From NCBI GenBank assembly GCA_964608735.1, contig CAZSPL010000134.1, forward strand, positions 1 to 10,990: DNA of 10,990 nt, written 5' to 3'. This DNA comes from CAZSPL01 sp964608735. GTDB taxonomy: Bacteria; JAJVIF01; JAPKYR01; CAZSPL01. The notes under the pieces are model-generated. The model was not told the DNA's origin. It saw only the letters and a list, made by a program, of their open reading frames with translations, and searched no databases. Positions 1 to 5,102 of the stretch are shown in pieces. Each line of letters starts with the position of its first letter. Within the stretch, counting starts at the first letter, position 1. Position numbers and translations under genes: made by a program.

Positions 1-102
1 GGTGCCCGCGCATATGACAATACGGGGGATATCGTCGTTTTCATCGCTTACAATTATTCCCCGTAAATCCCGCAAATCGTCTATTGAAGCCAACCTCGAC
101 AT
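1..102 (-). CDS. NuoF/HydB-like flavoprotein subunit, N-terminus only (runs off the window)
   Basis: An open frame of 34 codons runs from an ATG at 102-100 off the left edge. A strong Shine-Dalgarno GGAGGA (113-108) lies 5 nt upstream, which fixes the start. The residues end in RIVICAGT, which resembles the start of the thioredoxin-like [2Fe-2S] domain at the N-terminus of NuoF/HydB/HndC-type subunits (typically followed by GC and a small-residue stretch). In those complexes this subunit carries FMN and NADH-binding sites and passes electrons between NADH and Fe-S clusters of an NADH-linked or electron-bifurcating [FeFe]-hydrogenase. It follows the NuoE-like gene by 80 bp on the same strand, the usual E-F order. 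An HndB-like stand-alone ferredoxin domain is the main alternative, because only 34 residues are visible. The family call is therefore moderate; the gene itself is near certain. Confidence 0.68.
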   Translation of the reverse strand, partial: MSRLASIDDLRDLRGIIVSDENDDIPRIVICAGT

Positions 103-182
103 CTAAGTCCTCCGGACGAAATGAGCGTATTTATAGTCAACATAATCCACACGAATATACGAACGCGGCGCGTAATCCGCTG

Positions 183-1019
183 CTACTTCAAATCGAGCAT
201 ATGGGTTTTGCATCCGCGCCTCGAACATATCTGCACGACGCCTCCACCGCGGACTATCATGGGCACCATCGACGCGCCGCAGACGGTGCATTCGACGGTA
301 CTCTTGAGCTCGCCATGGCAATGGGGGCAGAAGAAATTCACAACCGCTTCATCAGGAATTTCGTATTCCGAGAACACGTTGTAGCTTCCGTACATCGATG
401 ACAACCTCAGCCATCCGTGCTTACGGCTGAACGACGCCGTGACCCTTATCGACGGGTAGCCGTCGATGCTGTACGACGTGTCCATGAGGCTGTGATTGCA
501 CCGGGGGCAGCTTACCGAGACGGGGAATATCTGGTACTCCTGCTTGATAGCGTCCTCCTCGAAACCTTGAAGGGCAGAGCTGATTATCCCCTTCACCTTC
601 GATTTGCGAACCTTGGAGAAGTAATGGCCGTCTATCACAACCACAGGGCCGAGCGCGCAAGCGCCGAGGCAATTCACCGTTTCGAGTGTGAATTCCTTGT
701 CCGATGTCGTGCCGCCCGCCTTCACGCCGAGCCGGCTTTCGAATTCCTTCACTATCGTCGGCGCGCCCCGCACATGGCAGGCAGTCCCGAGGCAGCACTG
801 GATAAGATGCTTCCCGCGAGGCTCCCGGCTGAACGCCTTGTAGAACGTTGCGACGCTGTAGATATCCACCAGCGGGATCTTCCGCGCCTTGCTCACCATC
901 TGGAGCGCTTCGGGCGGAAGGTAGCTGTACTTCTCCTGGATATCTTCCAGTATGGAAATCAGGCTTTCTTCATCCCCGGCATGTTTTTCGAGGATTCTCT
1001 CTATGATTTCAGCTTTCAT
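183..1019 (-). CDS. nuoE: NuoE/HndA-type thioredoxin-like [2Fe-2S] subunit with cysteine-rich C-terminal extension (278 aa)
   Basis: Residues 1-155 form a NuoE/HndA/HydC domain: a helical N-terminus (ILEDIQEKYSYLP) and then the thioredoxin-like fold with the four cluster ligands C76-x4-C81 and C117-x3-C121. It would carry a [2Fe-2S] cluster and work with the NuoF-like partner next door in NADH-linked electron transfer, probably of a cytosolic hydrogenase. NuoE proteins are usually about 150-170 aa, so residues 160-278 are an added domain. That domain holds CPRC (171-174), CPHC (231-234), CTVC (244-247), C265 and C270, a layout suggesting zinc ribbons or further Fe-S sites. It ends in a G/V-rich stretch and CSRRGC. 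An extra C75 sits beside C76. The start is ATG 1019-1017 with a GAAGG-like ribosome site about 8-10 nt upstream. The gene lies 46 bp after the twin-CxxC gene and 80 bp before the NuoF-like gene, so all three are probably one operon. Confidence 0.9.
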   Translation of the reverse strand: MKAEIIERILEKHAGDEESLISILEDIQEKYSYLPPEALQMVSKARKIPLVDIYSVATFYKAFSREPRGKHLIQCCLGTACHVRGAPTIVKEFESRLGVKAGGTTSDKEFTLETVNCLGACALGPVVVIDGHYFSKVRKSKVKGIISSALQGFEEDAIKQEYQIFPVSVSCPRCNHSLMDTSYSIDGYPSIRVTASFSRKHGWLRLSSMYGSYNVFSEYEIPDEAVVNFFCPHCHGELKSTVECTVCGASMVPMIVRGGGVVQICSRRGCKTHMLDLK

Positions 1020-1065
1020 GAAATGTGACCTTCACAAATACTTTGAATAGTGCCGCGCGCGCGAT

Positions 1066-1410
1066 TTACCTGTACTCCTCGCAATGCCAGATGCCGCCCT
1101 CGGTGGACGAGCGTATGCACTCCGTCCGCTCCTCGCAGTTGACGCATATGCCCGTGTAGTTCCCGGTCTCGGGTTCCTTCACGGCGGCGACTTCAAGCTC
1201 CGGCGCCGCCGCGATAATCTCCTGGCGGTCGTCGAACTCGTCGCAATGCATGATGGGGCTACCGGAGCGCGCGCTTACCGCGCAATCTTCCCGGTTGTTG
1301 CATGTCGTGCATATGCTCTGCCCGTGATGCTTCGCCCCGGCGGCTTTCGTCCCGGTCTTCGCGGCGGTCTTGGTTTTTGTCCTGGCCTCGGTTGTAGTTG
1401 TTCGTTTCAT
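1066..1410 (-). CDS. Small protein with two CxxC-x5-C-x11/12-C repeats (114 aa, function unknown)
   Basis: The start is ATG 1410-1408, with GGAGG (1421-1417) 6 nt upstream. Residues 1-30 are a basic, T/K/A-rich, probably disordered tail. Two copies of one motif follow. Copy 1 has C34, C37, C43 and C56, with HCDEF around C56. Copy 2 has C89, C92, C98 and C110, with WHCEEY around C110. Each copy offers four cysteines and one adjacent histidine, enough to bind one zinc ion or a small Fe-S cluster. The linker 61-86 is acidic and alanine-rich. No signal peptide or membrane segment is seen, so the protein is cytosolic. It is the first gene after the sigma54-like promoter, ahead of the NuoE- and NuoF-like genes, so it is probably an accessory, assembly or electron-transfer protein of that complex. 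I do not recognise a named family. The basic tail would also allow nucleic-acid binding. Confidence 0.85.
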   Translation of the reverse strand: MKRTTTTEARTKTKTAAKTGTKAAGAKHHGQSICTTCNNREDCAVSARSGSPIMHCDEFDDRQEIIAAAPELEVAAVKEPETGNYTGICVNCEERTECIRSSTEGGIWHCEEYR

Positions 1411-1427
1411 TTTTTTCCTCCGATCTC

Positions 1428-1483
1428 AAGCCGTTATTCGATGCGTCACCGATGTTGCTTCGAGAGATCACCTTTAACGGCTT
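1428..1483 (-). promoter_or_regulatory. Inverted repeat in the 5' leader of the nuoE operon
   Basis: In the predicted leader, AAGCCGTTA (1483-1475, minus strand) is an exact reverse complement of TAACGGCTT (1436-1428), separated by 38 nt. A second pair, GATCTC (1469-1464) and GAGATC (1427-1422), interleaves with the first, and its 3' half abuts the Shine-Dalgarno GGAGG (1421-1417). The two pairings are interlocked: they either compete or form a pseudoknot. This could modulate translation of the twin-CxxC gene or stabilise the mRNA. The repeats are visible; the function is inferred. Confidence 0.4.
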
Positions 1484-1507
1484 CGCGAATCAGACACGTG
1501 ATAATGA

Positions 1508-1523
1508 AGCAAACAATATGCCA
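1508..1523 (-). promoter_or_regulatory. Sigma54 (-24/-12) promoter of the twin-CxxC/nuoE/nuoF operon
   Basis: Read on the minus strand the sequence is TGGCATATTGTTTGCT. It fits TGGCAY-R-N4-TTGCW at every conserved position, with exactly 10 bp between GG (1522-1521) and GC (1510-1509). The predicted start is near 1497, giving a leader of about 87 nt before the ATG at 1410. It lies about 200 bp downstream of the end of an NtrC-family activator gene, the class required for sigma54 transcription. The match and spacing are visible; use by the neighbouring regulator is inferred. Confidence 0.78.
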
Positions 1524-1620
1524 ATTAGAAATAATCAAGCTTATAAAATGGGAAATCCCTTCGTTTTGTGGCAGAATCATCGGGAGATGTTATATAGAAG
1601 CCGATAAATAAGGGGAAAAA

Positions 1621-1638
1621 TTGTGAAATTATTCACCT
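1621..1638. promoter_or_regulatory. Rex-like (NADH/NAD+) operator
   Basis: The sequence TTGTGAAATTATTCACCT matches the Rex consensus TTGTGAA-N4-TTCACAA at all but the last two bases. It is centred about 130 bp upstream of the predicted sigma54 start. A TATATA element on the minus strand (1596-1591) downstream of it could belong to a second, sigma70 promoter that Rex would block; its -35 is poor. Rex represses NADH-linked fermentation and hydrogenase genes in many anaerobes, which fits the genes downstream. Alternatives are a Crp/Fnr-type site (TGTGA-N6-TCAC) or a small hairpin before T5 at the end of the activator gene. Confidence 0.5.
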
Positions 1639-1660
1639 GAGGTGAGGAGGGAGGAGGCAT

Positions 1661-1736
1661 TCCCCACCTGAATTCCGGGGAGAAACTCCCCACTGGGGAG
1701 GATTCCCCCAATCCTATGGCGAATCCCCATCCGGGG
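1661..1736. promoter_or_regulatory. Cluster of CCCC/GGGG dyads, candidate activator (enhancer) sites
   Basis: Runs of CCCC or GGGG occur at 1662, 1677, 1688, 1695, 1705, 1725 and 1733 and form overlapping dyads. The best is CTCCCCA-C-TGGGGAG (1686-1700), with perfect 7-bp arms and a 1-bp centre. GGGGAG-AAA-CTCCCC (1677-1691) and GGGGA-N4-TCCCC (1695-1708) overlap it. The cluster lies about 165-240 bp upstream of the predicted sigma54 start and runs into the last codons of the activator gene. NtrC-type proteins usually bind such upstream sites. The 1-bp centre argues against an RNA hairpin, and no T-run follows to make a terminator. Confidence 0.42.
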
Positions 1737-3093
1737 TGGTTTGAGGAAGTTTATTGCGAAGCGTCTTGCGGTCGATGCCGAGAATTTCCGCCGCGCGGCT
1801 CTTGTTGCCGTCGACGCTCGCGAGCACGTTGCGTATATATTCCGCTTCCACTTCGGCGAGCGTCTTGTCGAACCCGAAATCCTTGCCCAGCGAAAACCGC
1901 ATCATTATTGGAAGATCCGTGACATCGATAACCTTGCTGTCGCTCATCACCAGGAGGCGTTGAATCAGATTCTCCAGCTCGCGGACATTCCCAGGCCACG
2001 AATAATTGACCAGAGCATGCAGTGCAGCATCGGTAAATTCCGCCTGACCGGCGCCGGATTCCTTGCTGAATTTTTTCGTGAAATGATTCACCAACAGCAG
2101 GATATCATTCCCCCGCTCGCGAAGCGGCGGCAGCGCGATGTTTATCACATTCAGCCGGTAATAAAGGTCTTCGCGGAATATCCTTGCTCCCACCAGCGAA
2201 AGCAGGTCTTTGTTCGTGGCGGCAAGAATGCGCACATCCGCCTTGCGCGGCTTTGTCGACCCCACCATGCAGACTTCCTTATCCTGCAGCACCCGAAGCA
2301 GCTTGACCTGCATCGCGAGGCTCGTCTCGCTTATCTCGTCGAGGAAAATAGTGCCGCCGTCGGCGGTCTGGAAAAATCCCGCGCGGGTCTCGCTCGCGCC
2401 GGTGAACGCACCCTTCACGTGCCCGAACAGCTCGCTTTCGAGGAGGCTCTCGGGAATTCCGCCGCAGTTTACGGGTACGAATGCCGACGACGCGCGCGGG
2501 CTGGAATAATGTATCGCGCGCGCGACGAGTTCCTTGCCGGTGCCGCTCTCGCCGTAAATGAGCACGGTTGTCGGTACCGCCGCGGCTTTGCCGATGGCAT
2601 CGAAAACCCTGAGCATCGGCGATGATTCACCGATAAGGCCGTATGAATGCGCGGGTGTCAGATGCCTCGGCGCCTGGGCTGTACGCCGCATGTGAAGCTT
2701 GTCCAGCGCGCGCTGAACAGCCCCGAGCAGTTCCTCATCGGTAAACGGCTTCGCGAGATATTCCTCCGCGCCGGTCTTCACCGCTTCAACCGCACCCTCG
2801 ACGGTCGCGTAGCCGGTTATCATCATAACCTCGATATCGCGGCTGTTCTCGCGGATATGCCGCACCAAATCGAGCCCGCTCACTTTCGGCATCTTCAGGT
2901 CGGTTATCACCAGGTCGAGGGGAGTATCGTCGATGACCCTCATCGCTTCGCCAACGCTCGACGCCGTGAAGACCGTATATCCCGCCGATGTCAGGTTCCT
3001 CTGGATTACCTCGACCGTCGCCGGCGAATCATCTACCACGAGTATCTGTTCTTTATCTCTGCCCGGACTTTTCCCGCGCTTTTCATTCCGCAT
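1714..3093 (-). CDS. NtrC-family sigma54-dependent response regulator (459 aa)
   Basis: The protein has three domains in standard order. The receiver domain (about 16-133) has acidic D21/D22, phospho-acceptor D65 (VITD), T93 and K115. The AAA+ sigma54-activation domain (about 152-380) has Walker A GESGTGKE (181-188), the sigma54-contacting GAFTGA loop (228-233), Walker B GTIFLDE (247-253), FREDLYYRLNV (306-316) and WPGNVREL (366-373). A Fis-type helix-turn-helix spans about 412-450. All catalytic motifs are intact. When phosphorylated by its partner kinase it should remodel sigma54 RNA polymerase. Its ATG (3093-3091) shares one base with the kinase stop (TAATG), so translation is coupled; GGAGA (3105-3101) is the ribosome site. 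The sigma54 promoter about 200 bp downstream, driving the nuoE-like operon, is the obvious target. The domain identity is near certain and the target is inferred. Confidence 0.97.
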   Translation of the reverse strand: MRNEKRGKSPGRDKEQILVVDDSPATVEVIQRNLTSAGYTVFTASSVGEAMRVIDDTPLDLVITDLKMPKVSGLDLVRHIRENSRDIEVMMITGYATVEGAVEAVKTGAEEYLAKPFTDEELLGAVQRALDKLHMRRTAQAPRHLTPAHSYGLIGESSPMLRVFDAIGKAAAVPTTVLIYGESGTGKELVARAIHYSSPRASSAFVPVNCGGIPESLLESELFGHVKGAFTGASETRAGFFQTADGGTIFLDEISETSLAMQVKLLRVLQDKEVCMVGSTKPRKADVRILAATNKDLLSLVGARIFREDLYYRLNVINIALPPLRERGNDILLLVNHFTKKFSKESGAGQAEFTDAALHALVNYSWPGNVRELENLIQRLLVMSDSKVIDVTDLPIMMRFSLGKDFGFDKTLAEVEAEYIRNVLASVDGNKSRAAEILGIDRKTLRNKLPQTTPDGDSP

Positions 3094-4820
3094 TACTGTA
3101 TCTCCGTTACCGGTAATTTTATCTCAAATCGCGAACCCTTCCCAATCTCGCTCTCGACGGAAATCATGCCGAAGTGCGATGTGACTATGCCATGCACGAC
3201 CGGGAGACCGAGCCCGGTGCCCTCATCGATATCCTTCGTCGTGAAGAACGGGATGAATATCTGCTTCACCGTCTCGGCGGACATCCCGATGCCCGTATCC
3301 TCAACTGCCAGGTTCACGTAATCCCCGCTGCACCCGGTGCTTATGGTGATGGTGCCGCCATCGGGCATGGCCTGTATCGCGTTGACGATCAGGTTGACCA
3401 GCACCTGGTGCATCTGCGACGCGTCTGCGGTCATATCCGGTATGCTCTTGTCCAGCTTGCGTACGATCTCGATGCCCGCCTTCACGCAGCGCGCTTCGAG
3501 AAAATAAAGCCCCTCGTCGACAATCACATTGAGGTTGGTCTTCGTTTTTACCGCCGGAAGCTGCCTCGAAAAAAGCATAAGCTTCTTGACCACTTCCCTC
3601 GCATGCATCGATGCCGTGACGATTTTCTCTATATCATCTTCCACTCCCCCGGGGAGCTCCTCGGATTTAAGAATAAGTTGCGCGAAGCCGAGTATGTTGC
3701 CGAGCGGCTCGTTAAATTCATGCGCCACCCCGGCGGCGAGCTGCCCGATGGTCGCCAGCCTGTCGGCATGACGAAGCTGCTCCTGCAAGCGGCGCTGGTC
3801 ATCCTCGGCCTTGCGACGTTCCACTATCTGCGCGACCTGGATCGCGATAGCCTCGATCAGATTCCTCTCTTCGTTCAGGAACGGCCCCTCATCGAGCTGC
3901 GGCATTCTTTTGGAATATGCCACCTCGACGGCACCACGCTTCTCCCCCTTGATGATTATATCCGCGTGCTGGCTCTGCCACACTTCCTTGAACGCGGTTT
4001 TCGTGAAAATGCGTCCGTCGAGGATAATGCGCCCGTGGGTGATGCCGGGATACTGCCATCCGGGAGGAATCAGGTTAACTATCCCCACAAGAATATCTTC
4101 GAGCGAAATACTGGGCTGCTCGAACAGTTTGGCTATACCGTAGAGGCAGCTCAGTTCCTTGATGCGTTCCTTCAGAGCCGCCTGCGTCTGCTGGTGCGCC
4201 CGCGCGATCCCGACCGCCTGCGCGGCGCCTTCGAGGAATGAAATGTCATCGCCGGTGAGCAACCCCGCTTTTCTGTTCTTGAGCACGATCCGTCCCGCCA
4301 CGGCATCGCCGACCCGTATCGGGATAACCGCGATCGACTTGTAACCACCCTCCAGGCTGAGAGCGACACCATCCTGCCGGCTCCTTTCCTTCGCGAGGCT
4401 TGCCGCGAGAGCGTCGATATCGTTGATGCAGTATGATCCCCGGTGCGTGGTATGCTCCCCCGAAATCCTCAACTCGTCTATCCTCAAGCCCGCGAATTTC
4501 AGCCCGGCATCGGCCGGACCGCATTCGCACCATCCTTCACTGTTCCTGCTTAACCGGCATGGTATCGTGCTGTGTTTGAATCGCGGCGAAGCATCCTTGA
4601 TGACTTGGCATCGAAGGCAGCTCTGGCTCTCTTTTATCCAGACTTCGAGATGGTCGCATTCGAAGAAGTCCCACAGGAGCCGCGCCGTCTCCCTCGCGAA
4701 CACGATGCCCGGCTTACCGAGGTATCCGAGCTCCAGCAGCTTGAGCGAAAATTCCTGCAGATTCGCGGACCGGTTGTTATTTTCGTTATTCTCGGACATG
4801 GATTCGATTTGCTTCACCAT
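3093..4820 (-). CDS. Soluble sensor histidine kinase with a cysteine-rich GAF-like input domain (575 aa)
   Basis: Residues about 20-210 form a GAF-like domain carrying C55, C68-x2-C71, C88, C98-x-C100 and C131. A second GAF-like domain follows (about 215-335, with GWQYP at 254-258). After a coiled coil comes the HisKA dimerisation domain with H367 in the AHEFNEPLGN motif, then an HATPase domain with N476/N480, DTGIGM (508-513), a PFFTTK F-box (524-529) and GTGLGL (534-539). No membrane segment or signal peptide is present, so it senses something in the cytosol. The cysteine set could hold a redox-active cluster, metal or disulfide. Its stop overlaps the start of the NtrC-type regulator by one base, marking a cognate pair. 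The start is ATG 4820 with no clear Shine-Dalgarno; M8 (ATG 4799-4797) is an alternative. The kinase assignment is near certain and the redox role is inferred. Confidence 0.96.
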   Translation of the reverse strand: MVKQIESMSENNENNNRSANLQEFSLKLLELGYLGKPGIVFARETARLLWDFFECDHLEVWIKESQSCLRCQVIKDASPRFKHSTIPCRLSRNSEGWCECGPADAGLKFAGLRIDELRISGEHTTHRGSYCINDIDALAASLAKERSRQDGVALSLEGGYKSIAVIPIRVGDAVAGRIVLKNRKAGLLTGDDISFLEGAAQAVGIARAHQQTQAALKERIKELSCLYGIAKLFEQPSISLEDILVGIVNLIPPGWQYPGITHGRIILDGRIFTKTAFKEVWQSQHADIIIKGEKRGAVEVAYSKRMPQLDEGPFLNEERNLIEAIAIQVAQIVERRKAEDDQRRLQEQLRHADRLATIGQLAAGVAHEFNEPLGNILGFAQLILKSEELPGGVEDDIEKIVTASMHAREVVKKLMLFSRQLPAVKTKTNLNVIVDEGLYFLEARCVKAGIEIVRKLDKSIPDMTADASQMHQVLVNLIVNAIQAMPDGGTITISTGCSGDYVNLAVEDTGIGMSAETVKQIFIPFFTTKDIDEGTGLGLPVVHGIVTSHFGMISVESEIGKGSRFEIKLPVTEIQ

Positions 4821-4881
4821 GCTACACGGATATCGATGAATTTGCTACAGGTTGTTCATGGGGACAGGCCCCCCCCTTAAT

Positions 4882-4907
4882 CCCCCCCACGCTAAGGCGT
4901 GGGGGGG
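4882..4907. repeat. REP-like palindrome, 11-bp perfect arms
   Basis: CCCCCCCACGC (4882-4892) and GCGTGGGGGGG (4897-4907) are exact reverse complements around a TAAG loop. No gene end lies beside it, since both flanking genes read away from it, so it is not an ordinary terminator. It sits about 60 bp upstream of the kinase gene. It looks like a dispersed palindromic repeat, although only one copy is in the window. Confidence 0.6.
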
Positions 4908-4953
4908 AGATGAAGAACGGTTGACTGGGGAGTTGCGATTGAGATCTATTCCC

Positions 4954-5048
4954 GGCTTGCGTGTGCCCTCTCTGGTAGCCCCGGGTTGGCCGCATCCTTC
5001 TTCCGTATTGATCAAATGCGGCCTACCCGGGGCATGTGGGCTTGCGTG
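4954..5048. repeat. GTAG-headed REP/MITE-like palindrome flanked by 10-bp direct repeats
   Basis: Arms 4978-4995 and 5016-5033 (18 bp each, starting GCCCCGGG and ending CCCGGGGC) pair with one mismatch around a 20-nt loop. GTAG (4975-4978) sits at the left edge, as in REP sequences moved by RAYT-type transposases. The whole is bracketed by GGCTTGCGTG at 4954-4963 and 5039-5048, which resembles a target-site duplication. No transposase gene is in the window. The remaining sequence between the two divergent genes (4821-5102) must hold their promoters, but I see no convincing sigma70 pair. Confidence 0.5.
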
Positions 5049-5102
5049 ATTTTTATAACCGCCGATATGGTAGTATATATGGTTGGGACGGAATGGATTT
5101 GA

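Noticed and set aside
417..1028. Plus-strand open frame (203 codons) opposite nuoE
   Set aside because: The minus-strand NuoE cluster ligands are intact and it has an operon context; the plus frame is a shadow.
1623..1713. Intrinsic terminator for the activator gene
   Set aside because: The GC-rich dyads at 1677-1700 have 1-3 nt centres and no T-run. The 5-bp stem at 1623-1636 is followed by T5 but is weak and better explained as a Rex box. Termination here cannot be excluded.
3174..4241. Long plus-strand open frame (355 codons) opposite the histidine kinase
   Set aside because: The minus strand encodes a kinase with all H, N, G1, F and G2 motifs. The antisense frame has no recognisable domain and is a by-product of GC-rich codon use.
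4978..5033. Integron attC site
   Set aside because: The palindrome lacks the GTTRRRY/RYYYAAC core pair, and there is no cassette array or integrase.
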